A stretch of DNA of 64,000 nt, taken from Planococcus halocryophilus. Lineage in GTDB: Bacteria; Bacillota; Bacilli; Bacillales_A; Planococcaceae. Each line of letters opens with the position of its first letter. The stretch's first letter is position 1. The stretch lies in the NCBI RefSeq assembly GCF_001687585.2, contig NZ_CP016537.2, forward strand, positions 1,336,001-1,400,000. The letters run 5' to 3'. This document shows positions 1 through 7,298 of the stretch, one piece after another. A program made the translations under genes and the position numbers. The notes below the pieces were generated by a model, which had not been told where the DNA came from, did not search any database, and saw only the letters and a program-made list of their open reading frames with translations.

Positions 1-2
1 TT

Positions 3-272
3 TTTTGTGTTACTTGCAAAAAACATCAGATGATTCGAAAATCTCGGTGTGGCTGGATATGCGAGTTATGCCAATCGGTAGATCCACTCGCATTTGAAAC
101 TTCGGTTCAAGAATATTTTTCACTCATTCATCCGCAGCTGAGTAATAAGCAGTTGAGGCAGTTTTGCAATATCGCATCGCCCTATGTAGCTTCTCGCTTG
201 TTGGCAACTTTTGATTTTGAAACGGTCGGAGCATTACGCAACCGAACCTATCACTTAAAGAATAAAGACTAG
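3..272 (+). CDS. C-terminal end of a NERD-like (nuclease-related domain) protein, cut by the window edge
   Basis: The reading frame is open to the left edge, so only about the last 89 residues are visible. They begin with a possible zinc-ribbon pair, CVTC followed about 16 residues later by CELC. After this comes a segment with EYFSLIHPQLSNKQLRQF and VASRLL and an ending NRTYHL. I recognise this as the C-terminal part found in Bacillales proteins that carry an N-terminal NERD domain, but that domain itself lies outside the window. The CxxC pairs are seen directly; the family name is a judgement from the tail alone. A strong terminator overlaps the stop codon, so this is the last gene of its transcript. 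Confidence 0.5.
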   Translation, partial: FCVTCKKHQMIRKSRCGWICELCQSVDPLAFETSVQEYFSLIHPQLSNKQLRQFCNIASPYVASRLLATFDFETVGALRNRTYHLKNKD

Positions 273-301
273 CTTTTCACTCAGGTGAGAAGCTTTTTTT
301 G
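271..301 (+). terminator. Rho-independent terminator of the NERD-like gene
   Basis: A 10-bp stem (271-280 with 285-294, one mismatch) with loop TCAG is followed by a run of T. The stem begins inside the stop codon of the upstream gene. Confidence 0.85.
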
Positions 302-307
302 CGTTGT

Positions 308-433
308 GCAAACAAAGTGTCGATTTGCGCAAATAAACGATCGTTTCCTGCAAACAACTTGATAGATAGCGCAAACAACGTGGTCTATCCCGCAAAAAAA
401 CTCACTCATCCCGCAAACAACGAAAAATATCAA
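308..433. repeat. Tandem array of six degenerate 21-bp units
   Basis: The word GCAAACAA (or close variants GCAAATAA, GCAAAAAA) recurs at 308, 329, 350, 371, 392 and 413, so the period is exactly 21 bp. The rest of each unit is poorly conserved. On the minus strand this would give a 7-residue periodic peptide with a Cys in each unit, but there is no start site and the frame is shared with unrelated AT-rich sequence, so I do not call it coding. It sits between the terminator at 271-301 and the operator region at 459-505. Confidence 0.75.
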
Positions 434-458
434 CCAATCAATGAAATTCAAAAAAAGA

Positions 459-505
459 ATAATGTACATAATTGTTGACTTAATGTTAAGTATAATGTAC
501 ATTAT
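459..505 (+). promoter_or_regulatory. Twin palindromic operator and promoter region of the XRE operon
   Basis: A perfect 14-bp palindrome ATAATGTACATTAT lies at 492-505, and a one-base variant ATAATGTACATAAT at 459-472. The spacing is 33 bp, about three helical turns, which suits two dimers on one DNA face. TTGACT (475-480) lies between them. TATAAT (491-496) overlaps the downstream palindrome but is only 10 bp away; TACATT at 498-503 gives a 17-bp spacer. Autoregulation by the adjacent XRE protein is an inference. Confidence 0.6.
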
Positions 506-545
506 GTTATGTAAACCGAACATAATAAGAGAGAGGATGAAGCAG

Positions 546-761
546 ATGCTCAAAAATAGAGTAAAAGAACTCAGAGCTCGTTACGGCTTCACACAAAGTG
601 ATCTCGGCAAACAAGTAGATGTCACACGACAAACCATCGCTTTTATTGAAAAAGGAGAGTTTTCACCTTCCATCACACTTTCACTAAAACTAGCAAAAGC
701 GCTACAAACAAACGTTAACGACTTATTTTGGTTAGAGGAGGATGAAAACCATGAAAAATGA
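546..761 (+). CDS. XRE-family helix-turn-helix transcriptional regulator (short, single domain)
   Basis: The 71-residue protein is almost entirely a Cro/C1-type HTH: an N-terminal basic helix (NRVKELRARYGFTQSDLG), the recognition region VTRQTIAFIEKGEFSPS and the closing LALKLAKAL-type helix. This is the size and pattern of the small YozG/YgzD-like regulators that usually travel with membrane-protein genes. I chose ATG 546 because AGAGG at 532-536 is correctly spaced; the ATG at 537 abuts that site. The gene overlaps the next by 11 bases, so the two are probably translationally coupled. Two palindromes just upstream are its likely operators. The ligand or inducer cannot be read from the sequence. 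Confidence 0.85.
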   Translation: MLKNRVKELRARYGFTQSDLGKQVDVTRQTIAFIEKGEFSPSITLSLKLAKALQTNVNDLFWLEEDENHEK

Positions 762-1251
762 TTTTCGCATGCAATATCCGTTGTGGATGATGGGATTTAT
801 TGTGACGCTGGGGATGTTCTTATTTGGAGTGAGCTCGCCGACAACTCATATTGTTAATACGGAAACAGAACAAAGTATTTTGGTCGAACTCGGACCCATT
901 GCTGGATTATTCGCTGTTGGATCAGTCATCTTATACTTCCTGATGATGATTGTTTTTTACACACAGTTAAAACGTCATAACAAAAAGAACCCAGCAGAAA
1001 AAATTTCGATTTTTCCAATCCGTCCTCCTGAATATTTAGAGCAAGACGAAGGGATGACACATATTACACGAAAAGCATCTCAAAAAGTATACACATTTAT
1101 GTCTTGGAGTTTGCCGCTACTGGCAGTATTTGCGATGTTTTCACCTTTCTCACGCATTTACACCGTTTTTGTGATTTTACTAATCGCGTTAATTCAATAC
1201 GTAATTTATTACGTGGAAATCCGTACGCATTTTAAGGAGGAAGATGAATGA
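751..1251 (+). CDS. Four-helix membrane protein of unknown function, partner of the XRE regulator
   Basis: I do not recognise a named family. The 166-residue product has two N-terminal hydrophobic segments (about residues 7-26 and 45-68), a basic cytoplasmic stretch (QLKRHNKKNP, about 70-110) and two C-terminal hydrophobic segments (about 112-130 and 134-153), ending in an acidic tail. The start at 751 is supported by GAGGAGG at 735-741; the upstream in-frame ATG at 742 overlaps that site. The frame overlaps the regulator upstream and shares an ATGA junction with the next gene, so the three form one tightly coupled unit. Such XRE plus membrane protein pairs often sense or respond to envelope stress or transport, but nothing here proves that. 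Confidence 0.7.
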   Translation: MKNDFRMQYPLWMMGFIVTLGMFLFGVSSPTTHIVNTETEQSILVELGPIAGLFAVGSVILYFLMMIVFYTQLKRHNKKNPAEKISIFPIRPPEYLEQDEGMTHITRKASQKVYTFMSWSLPLLAVFAMFSPFSRIYTVFVILLIALIQYVIYYVEIRTHFKEEDE

Positions 1252-1697
1252 TATATGAATATTTCCTCGTCTTTTTAGGAGCCGCAATTCCTTGGTTTGA
1301 AATCGCTGTAGTTATTCCGCTCGGCATCGTTTGGGGCCTGTCACCTTTTTGGGTAATGATTCTGGCGTTTATCGGCAACATGGTAACAGTGCTCGCATTG
1401 ATTATCGGTTTCGATCGTTTCAAGATCTGGTACACGAAACGTCAAGAAGCAAAAGGGAAAACAGCGTCGAAAAAAAGTGATCGCGCTAAAAAAATATGGA
1501 ACCGATATGGTTTGCCAGGTCTCGCTATGCTTGGCCCCGTTTTAATCGGTACGCATATTGCCGCGTTTATCGGAATGACGCTAGGTGCGACAAAAAAGAA
1601 CACGACCGTTTGGTTGACGATTAGCATTGCAGCTTGGACACTAGCATTTGGTCTTTTGACAGCACTTGGCTTTGATTTTTTCACGGATAAAATCTAA
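1248..1697 (+). CDS. Small multidrug export family protein (Sm_multidrug_ex)
   Basis: The 149-residue membrane protein starts with the typical pattern LGAAIPWFEIAVVIPLG (residues 10-26), then a second helix (about 33-53), a cytoplasmic linker rich in Lys/Arg (about 58-82), and a C-terminal half with GLPGLAMLGPVLIGTH (88-103) and two further helices. The FLGAAIPWFE and GP(V/L)LIG motifs are characteristic of the PF06695 family. Its name comes from an early drug-export annotation and the true substrate is not established. It is the last gene of the regulator operon, joined by an ATGA overlap at 1248-1251. A short spacer with TATACT at 1705-1710 separates it from the following methyltransferase, which probably has its own promoter. 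Confidence 0.8.
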   Translation: MIYEYFLVFLGAAIPWFEIAVVIPLGIVWGLSPFWVMILAFIGNMVTVLALIIGFDRFKIWYTKRQEAKGKTASKKSDRAKKIWNRYGLPGLAMLGPVLIGTHIAAFIGMTLGATKKNTTVWLTISIAAWTLAFGLLTALGFDFFTDKI

Positions 1698-1743
1698 GCT
1701 GTGCTATACTTGAGCTATTCTGAAATAAAGGCGTGAACATAAC

Positions 1744-2511
1744 ATGAAAAGAATTGAATCAAGTCAAAACTCACTCGTTAAGCATTGGAAAAAGCTTAGC
1801 ACTACTAGGAAAGAGCGCGATAAATTCGCGGAATTCTTAGTAGAAGGATTTCATTTAACAGAAGAAGCTCTTCGTAAAAAAGATCTTGTGAAATCACTGA
1901 TTGTGCGCGAAGGCGTAGATATTCCAGAAGGCTGGGATATTGAAGGCGTTCCTCATTATTCGGTAACTGCTGCTGTGGCTAAAGAAATTTCGGAAACCGA
2001 GCACACGCAAGGGATTTTCGCGCATTGCGCGCAGCCGGTGTTTACCGAAGACGAGCAAAAGTCATGGACAAAGCTACTGATGATTGATGCGGTACAAGAT
2101 CCAGGTAATATCGGAACAATGATTCGTACAGCTTCAGCGAGTGGCATTGACGCCGTTATTCTTGGGAAAGGTTGCGCAGATCCGTTTAACCCAAAAGCCG
2201 TTCGTTCAGCGCAAGGATCTCATTTCCAAATTCCTGTTGTTAAAGGTGAATTGATGGAATGGACTGAGCAAACAAAAGCGAGCGGCATTCCCATTTTTGG
2301 AACAGCGCTTCAAAACTCGACACCTGTTCACGAAGCAAAAACGCTTGAGCGGTTTGCGTTAATTGTTGGCAATGAAGGCAGTGGTGTCGATCCAGTTCTC
2401 TTGCAACAAACAGATCAAAACTTGATGGTGCCTCTTTACGGTAGCGCGGAATCGTTAAATGTAGCAGTCGCTACAGGGATTTTATTGTATAGCTTAGTTC
2501 CAAAAAACTAA
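1744..2511 (+). CDS. TrmH/SpoU-family 2'-O-ribose RNA methyltransferase (YsgA-like)
   Basis: This 255-residue protein would transfer a methyl group from S-adenosylmethionine to a ribose 2'-OH of rRNA or tRNA. The N-terminal substrate-binding part (SQNSLVKHWKKL, about 7-18, and EFLVEGFHLTEEAL) precedes a SPOUT trefoil-knot domain with all three motifs: DAVQDPGNIGTMIRTASASG (about 117-136), IVGNEGSGVDP (about 207-217) and the closing SLNVAVATGILLYSL. It lies directly upstream of pheST as ysgA does in Bacillus subtilis. The target nucleotide cannot be told from sequence; the family includes RlmB- and TsnR-like enzymes. It is separated from pheS by a promoter and a T-box, so it is a separate transcript. 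Confidence 0.9.
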   Translation: MKRIESSQNSLVKHWKKLSTTRKERDKFAEFLVEGFHLTEEALRKKDLVKSLIVREGVDIPEGWDIEGVPHYSVTAAVAKEISETEHTQGIFAHCAQPVFTEDEQKSWTKLLMIDAVQDPGNIGTMIRTASASGIDAVILGKGCADPFNPKAVRSAQGSHFQIPVVKGELMEWTEQTKASGIPIFGTALQNSTPVHEAKTLERFALIVGNEGSGVDPVLLQQTDQNLMVPLYGSAESLNVAVATGILLYSLVPKN

Positions 2512-2513
2512 GT

Positions 2514-2542
2514 TTGATAAAACTAAAGAACTTTCGTATAAT
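2514..2542 (+). promoter_or_regulatory. SigA-type promoter of pheST
   Basis: TTGATA (2514-2519) and TATAAT (2537-2542) are separated by exactly 17 bp. The pair starts just after the ysgA-like stop codon and lies immediately before the T-box leader. Confidence 0.85.
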
Positions 2543-2554
2543 GAAGAGGTAAAT

Positions 2555-2800
2555 AAGTAAAAGCGAAGAACGGGAAAAGTACGTTGCGCCCTTACATCAC
2601 AGAGATTCTACACCTTGACTGGAAGTGTGGATATGTAAACGCCTCAGAAGTTCACCCCGCGAGCTGCCCAACGGGACCAGTAGACATACTGTAAAGATGG
2701 GCCGGTGAAGAGCCGTTATGTAAATGAGTGATTGCTATTTGCAATAACTAGGGTGGTACCGCGAATAATGCCTCGTCCCTTTTCTGGGACGAGGCTTTTT
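2555..2800 (+). promoter_or_regulatory. T-box riboswitch, phenylalanine specific, controlling pheST
   Basis: The T-box core AGGGTGGTACCGCG is at 2750-2763, followed by a terminator stem GCCTCGTCCC (2770-2779) with GGGACGAGGC (2786-2795) and a T run. AGAGA near 2601 marks stem I. The likely specifier codon is TTC at 2651-2653, in the context GAAGTTCACC, matching phenylalanine. Uncharged tRNA-Phe would stabilise the antiterminator and switch on pheST. The exact 5' end is estimated from the promoter. Confidence 0.95.
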
Positions 2801-2821
2801 ACTGTCTAAGGAGGAGAAAAA

Positions 2822-3859
2822 ATGGAAGCACAATTGCAGGAATTGAAAACACAGGCGCTTGAAAAAATTGCCTCGGCATCAACGGTTAAAGAACTAAATG
2901 ACGTTCGTGTTGCGTATTTAGGGAAAAAAGGACCGATTACGGATTTATTAAAAGGCATGGGGAAACTTCCGGCTGAAGAACGGCCAAAAATGGGGGCTTT
3001 AGTCAATGTGGTCCGTGAAGAAGTAACAACGCAACTAGAAGGTCGCATGGTCCTTTTAGAAGAAGAAGCGATCAATGCGAAATTGCAAAGCGAAACAATC
3101 GATATCACATTGCCAGGACGTCCTGTGAAAACAGGTAACTCCCATCCGTTAACGCGCGTTGTCGAGGAAATTGAAGATTTATTCATTTCAATGGGTTACG
3201 AAGTGGCAGAAGGTCCAGAAGTTGAAAAAGACTATTATAATTTTGAAGCATTAAACTTACCAAAAGGTCACCCAGCTCGTGATATGCAAGATTCCTTCTA
3301 TATAACAGAAGATGTTTTACTGCGTACGCATACATCTCCTGTACAAGCACGGACAATGGAAGCAAAAGGCGGAGAGCCAATTAAAATTATTTGTCCAGGA
3401 AAAGTGTACCGCCGCGATAGTGATGATGCGACGCATTCACACCAATTCACACAAATCGAAGGATTGGTTATCGGAGAAGATATCCGCATGAGCGACTTGA
3501 AAGGAACACTTTCTGTATTTGCTAAGAAAATGTTCGGTGATGATCGCGAAATCCGACTTCGTCCAAGTTTCTTCCCGTTCACAGAGCCTTCTGTTGAAAT
3601 GGATATTTCATGCTTTAAATGTGGCGGCAGTGGCTGCAACGTCTGCAAAAAAACAGGCTGGATTGAAATTCTGGGCGCTGGAATGGTGCATCCGAATGTT
3701 CTTGAAATGGCCGGTTATGACTCGAAACGCTTAACTGGATTTGCTTTTGGTATGGGTCCAGAACGTATTGCGATGTTAAAATATGGCGTCGAAGATATCC
3801 GTCATTTCTACACTAACGATGTCCGCTTTTTATCTCAATTCCAACGTACAGAACTTTAA
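2822..3859 (+). CDS. pheS: Phenylalanyl-tRNA synthetase alpha subunit
   Basis: The catalytic alpha chain (345 residues, the normal size) of the alpha2-beta2 enzyme that charges tRNA-Phe. The N-terminal 85 residues form the coiled-coil arm. The class II core follows, with [10 protein letters not shown] (about 167-176), [18 protein letters not shown] (about 193-210), the motif 2-like block [18 protein letters not shown] (about 246-263) and the motif 3 block [17 protein letters not shown] CxxC-x4-CxxC-like set around residues 264-275 (CFKC, CNVC) is typical of Firmicute PheS. The start is fixed by AAGGAGGAG at 2808-2816. It is followed 14 bases later by pheT under the same T-box. Confidence 0.98.
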   Translation: MEAQLQELKTQALEKIASASTVKELNDVRVAYLGKKGPITDLLKGMGKLPAEERPKMGALVNVVREEVTTQLEGRMVLLEEEAINAKLQSETIDITLPGRPVKTGNSHPLTRVVEEIEDLFISMGYEVAEGPEVEKDYYNFEALNLPKGHPARDMQDSFYITEDVLLRTHTSPVQARTMEAKGGEPIKIICPGKVYRRDSDDATHSHQFTQIEGLVIGEDIRMSDLKGTLSVFAKKMFGDDREIRLRPSFFPFTEPSVEMDISCFKCGGSGCNVCKKTGWIEILGAGMVHPNVLEMAGYDSKRLTGFAFGMGPERIAMLKYGVEDIRHFYTNDVRFLSQFQRTEL

Positions 3860-3873
3860 GGAGGAAATAAAAC

Positions 3874-6273
3874 ATGCTCGTATCCATAAATTGGTTGAAA
3901 GACTATGTAAATACACAACAATTACCACCTGCTGAATTAGGTGAAAAAATAACGCGTTCAGGTATCGAAGTAGATGCAGTGATCGACCGTTCACACGGCA
4001 TGACAAATGTCGTTGTGGGCTATGTTGAATCTTGTGTTAAACATCCTGAAGCAGATAAATTATCAATTTGCCAAGTAAATGTTGGAGAAGAAACAACACA
4101 AATTATTTGTGGCGCTCCAAATATTGCAGAAGGCCAAAAAGTAATTGTGGCACGTCCTGGAGCAAAACTTCCAGGAGGCATGAAAATTAAAAAAGCGAAA
4201 CTTCGTGGAGAAGAATCAAATGGCATGATTTGTTCGCTTCAAGAACTTGGCATCGAAGGCAAGCTTGTACCAAAAGCTTACGCTGAAGGTATTTACGTAT
4301 TACCAGCAGATGCAGAAACAGGATCAGACGTTGTTGCGAACTTCAATTTAGACGATACCGTTCTGGAACTTGGTCTGACACCAAACCGGGCAGATGCAAT
4401 GAGTATGTTGGGTGTTGCATATGAAGTCGGAGCAATTTTATCTGAAGACGTTAAATTACCTGAAATCAGCTATAAAGAAGCAGCGGACACAGCAGCATCT
4501 ATGTTGACCTTAACTGTTGATGCGCCTGAAGCCAATCCTTTATATGTTGCTAAAGTTATTCGAAACATTAAAGTGCAAGAGTCACCAATGTGGCTGCAAC
4601 AGCGCTTAATGGCTGCAGGGGTTCGTCCACACAATAATGTCGTCGACGTTACCAACTATGTATTAATGGAATATGGTCAGCCGCTTCACGCATTTGACTA
4701 TGATTTATTGGGAACAGGGAACATTACAGTTCGGCACGCTAAAGAAGGCGAAATGATTACAACATTAGACGACGCCGAGCGTAAATTATCTGCTCATCAA
4801 TTAGTCATTACCAATGGCGAAAAACCAGTCGCGATTGCAGGAGTAATGGGCGGGGCTAATTCAGAAGTAAGTGATGCGACAACAACAGTTGTAATCGAGT
4901 CTGCTTATTTCGAATCAGGATCTGTTCGTCAAACATCGAAAGATCATGGTCTTCGCAGCGATGCAAGTTCACGTTTTGAAAAAGGCGTAGATCCAAATCG
5001 CGTCATTCCAGCAGCTGAACGCGCAGCACAATTATTGTCTGAACTAGCTGGTGGCGAAGTGTTGTCTGGTTCTGTTGTATTTGATAAAGTGTCGAAAGAT
5101 GAAAAAATCGTTAAAGTTTCGCCAGACTTTATTAATAGCCGTCTTGGTATGAAAATTGCATTTGAAGAAATGTTAGACATTTTAAACCGTTTGAAATTCA
5201 CGACTGAAGCCGTCAACGGTCAATTGGTTATCTCTGTACCTACACGTCGTCAAGATATTCAAATTCCTGAAGACGTTATTGAAGAAATTGCACGATTGCA
5301 CGGATATGATGAAATTCCTGCAACATTGCCAGAAGCAGAAACAACTCCTGGTGGCTTAACACCTTATCAAGCAAAACGTCGCATTGTTCGTAACTTCTTA
5401 GAAGGTGCAGGCTTATTACAAGCAACGACTTATTCGTTAACATCTGAAAAATCGTCAAAACAATTTGCTTTGGAAAAAACAGAAATGACGCGATTGTTGA
5501 TGCCAATGAGCGAAGAGCGCAGTATCTTACGTCAAAGCTTATTGCCGCATTTATTGGAGTCGGTGACTTATAATACTGCGAGAAGAATGGATTCGGTAGC
5601 GTTATATGAAACTGGAGCGGTTTTCCTAAAAGGAAATGACGAACTATTAAACGAACAAGAGCATTTGGCAGTGGCAATTACTGGTTTGTGGCTTGACAAT
5701 AGCTGGCAAGGCGAGAAAAAACCGGTCGACTTTTTCGTACTTAAAGGCATTGTAGAAGCTCTTGGCGCGAAACTTGGAGTTGAGTTAACATTCGAGCGCG
5801 GTCAAATGGACGACTTACACCCAGGCAGAACGGCCTTCATCGAATTAGATGGTCAACGTATTGGTGTCATCGGTCAATTGCACCCGTCTGAACAAAAAGC
5901 TCGTGACTTGAAAACAACAGTAGTAATGGAGCTAAACTTAGCAGCTATATTAAATCTTGAGACAGAAGCGTTAGTTTACACACAAGTTCCGCGCTATCCA
6001 TCTATGTCACGCGATGTAGCTTTAGTCCTTTCTAAATTTGTTGAAGCAGCGACGATCGAAAATGTTATTCGTAGCGCAGGCGGCAAACTTCTAAAAGACG
6101 TTCGCGTATTTGATCTTTACGAAGGCGACAAAATGGAAGAAGGCAAAAAATCAGTAGCCTTCTCGTTGACGTACTTTGATCCTGAAAAAACATTGACGGA
6201 CGAAGAAGTAACAAAAGCACATGAAAAAGTATTGGCTGCTTTAACAGAAGTTGGAGCAGAGCTAAGAAGTTAA
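3874..6273 (+). CDS. pheT: Phenylalanyl-tRNA synthetase beta subunit
   Basis: The 799-residue beta chain has the full bacterial domain order: an N-terminal part followed by the EMAP-type tRNA-binding OB fold (about 40-150, with VGYVESCVKHPEADKL and ICGAPNIAEGQKV), the B3/B4 editing domain (about 210-390, with GLRSDASSRFEKGVDPNR), the B5 domain, a class II-like core without catalytic function, and the ferredoxin-fold anticodon-binding domain (about 705-799, beginning YPSMSRDVALVL). It is needed for tRNA recognition and for clearing mischarged Tyr-tRNA-Phe. Good Shine-Dalgarno (AAGGAGG, 3858-3864) and co-transcription with pheS. A terminator at 6294-6327 ends the operon. Confidence 0.98.
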   Translation: MLVSINWLKDYVNTQQLPPAELGEKITRSGIEVDAVIDRSHGMTNVVVGYVESCVKHPEADKLSICQVNVGEETTQIICGAPNIAEGQKVIVARPGAKLPGGMKIKKAKLRGEESNGMICSLQELGIEGKLVPKAYAEGIYVLPADAETGSDVVANFNLDDTVLELGLTPNRADAMSMLGVAYEVGAILSEDVKLPEISYKEAADTAASMLTLTVDAPEANPLYVAKVIRNIKVQESPMWLQQRLMAAGVRPHNNVVDVTNYVLMEYGQPLHAFDYDLLGTGNITVRHAKEGEMITTLDDAERKLSAHQLVITNGEKPVAIAGVMGGANSEVSDATTTVVIESAYFESGSVRQTSKDHGLRSDASSRFEKGVDPNRVIPAAERAAQLLSELAGGEVLSGSVVFDKVSKDEKIVKVSPDFINSRLGMKIAFEEMLDILNRLKFTTEAVNGQLVISVPTRRQDIQIPEDVIEEIARLHGYDEIPATLPEAETTPGGLTPYQAKRRIVRNFLEGAGLLQATTYSLTSEKSSKQFALEKTEMTRLLMPMSEERSILRQSLLPHLLESVTYNTARRMDSVALYETGAVFLKGNDELLNEQEHLAVAITGLWLDNSWQGEKKPVDFFVLKGIVEALGAKLGVELTFERGQMDDLHPGRTAFIELDGQRIGVIGQLHPSEQKARDLKTTVVMELNLAAILNLETEALVYTQVPRYPSMSRDVALVLSKFVEAATIENVIRSAGGKLLKDVRVFDLYEGDKMEEGKKSVAFSLTYFDPEKTLTDEEVTKAHEKVLAALTEVGAELRS

Positions 6274-6293
6274 ATAGCTTTACTCGTCACATG

Positions 6294-6327
6294 AAAAGGA
6301 TGAATCCATTGGATTCATCCTTTTTTT
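6294..6327 (+). terminator. Rho-independent terminator of pheST
   Basis: Perfect 10-bp stem GGATGAATCC (6298-6307) with GGATTCATCC (6311-6320), loop ATT, followed by seven T. Confidence 0.95.
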
Positions 6328-6437
6328 AATATTTTAAGCATTATGATATAAAAAAATTACTTTTTATAGGACTTTATTGCTTAAAATACGAAAAAATGTG
6401 GTAGTATTTATCTAATACTAATTACGGAGGTACTCTT

Positions 6438-6851
6438 ATGAAGAAGCTAATACAAAACGAAAGAGGGATATCTTTAGTAGAAATACTAGCTGCAGTGGTG
6501 ATTTTAGGAATTGTTCTTGTTAGCGTCATGACTTTCTTCACGCAATCCGCAAAATTTACTGCCAGTAATCACGAAACTTTAACAGCTGTTCAAGTTGGAG
6601 AAGAAGTTGTCGCTAAAGTAAGAGGGGTTAAATCACTGACTGAATTAACTGTTTCACCTGAAAAATTTGTTGGTACCGCATCCAAAGTTACTTCGGCAAC
6701 ATTACATCCTGAATTTTCTATAACAATTGAAAAAACACAAGGTGTCGTGAAATCTAAACTACAAAAAGTGGAAATTACGGTGTTATCCAAAAATAATACG
6801 AGTAATCCAAACTCCGCGTTTACGACAGAAATGTTTTATGAGGTGAACTAG
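6438..6851 (+). CDS. Type IV pilus minor pseudopilin, PilV/GspI-like (trio 1, first gene)
   Basis: The 137-residue protein has a class III prepilin signal: a 10-residue charged leader ending in Gly, then ISLVEILAAVVILGIV. Cleavage after G10 would give a mature Ile at position 1 and Glu at position 5, as needed for pilus assembly, followed by one hydrophobic helix of about 20 residues and a small globular domain. It is the first of three consecutive genes whose order matches the I-J-K minor pseudopilins. The start at 6438 is supported by CGGAGG at 6425-6430. No pilus motor or prepilin peptidase is next to it. Bacillus has pheT and rnhC adjacent here, so the trio looks inserted. Confidence 0.85.
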   Translation: MKKLIQNERGISLVEILAAVVILGIVLVSVMTFFTQSAKFTASNHETLTAVQVGEEVVAKVRGVKSLTELTVSPEKFVGTASKVTSATLHPEFSITIEKTQGVVKSKLQKVEITVLSKNNTSNPNSAFTTEMFYEVN

Positions 6852-7286
6852 ATGAAAAACCAATATGGAATTACATTAGTAGAACTTCTAGGTGTTTTAG
6901 TAATTACAAGCATCGTTATGGTTGTCGTTATGTCAGTTTTTTCAACGGGGGCGAATTCATCTGAACGTACTGCGAGTCGCCAACAACTTCAGCAAGAATC
7001 TAATTTAATCATTGAGCAAATACGGGCGAGTTATTTAAAGAATGAGAAGGATAGTACTGTCGAGGGAAAATTCAAAGTTAGAGTTGATGGAGCTAAGTTA
7101 TTGATTTCAAAAATTGATGGTTCAAATGAGCAAATTATATCAACAGGCTATCAATATGCTATGGGGACAGGATCAAATCCCGAAGTGGTAGAATTCGACA
7201 GAACAAAAGTTATGCCATTTTATTTGAAAACCTGCTCAAGTAATCAATGTTTTGAAGTGCAAACTTCGTTCAGTAAATTGAAATAG
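6852..7286 (+). CDS. Type IV pilus minor pseudopilin, PilW/GspJ-like (trio 1, second gene)
   Basis: The 144-residue protein begins MKNQYG/ITLVELLGVLVITS, a six-residue leader ending in Gly and a mature N-terminus with Glu5, then a long hydrophobic helix. The block ASRQQLQQESNLIIEQIR (about 40-57) resembles TQIQQDANLIISSL in the matching gene of the second trio (55279-55758), which supports paralogy. The C-terminal part has two Cys close together (CSSNQC), likely a disulfide outside the cell. The gene starts directly at the end of the upstream frame with the ribosome site GAGGTG at 6840-6845 inside that gene, so translation is probably coupled. Confidence 0.85.
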   Translation: MKNQYGITLVELLGVLVITSIVMVVVMSVFSTGANSSERTASRQQLQQESNLIIEQIRASYLKNEKDSTVEGKFKVRVDGAKLLISKIDGSNEQIISTGYQYAMGTGSNPEVVEFDRTKVMPFYLKTCSSNQCFEVQTSFSKLK

Positions 7287-7298
7287 GAGGTGGGCTAA

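Noticed and set aside
281..553. 90-codon minus-strand frame with a seven-residue Cys-containing period
   Set aside because: The periodicity comes from the 21-bp repeat. The N-terminal part is AT-rich promoter DNA read backwards, and no ribosome site precedes the start.
6352..6364. ComK-type AT box (AAAA-N5-TTTT) before the first pseudopilin trio
   Set aside because: Only one box is visible, whereas ComK sites need two at set spacing, and such words are expected by chance in this AT-rich gap.
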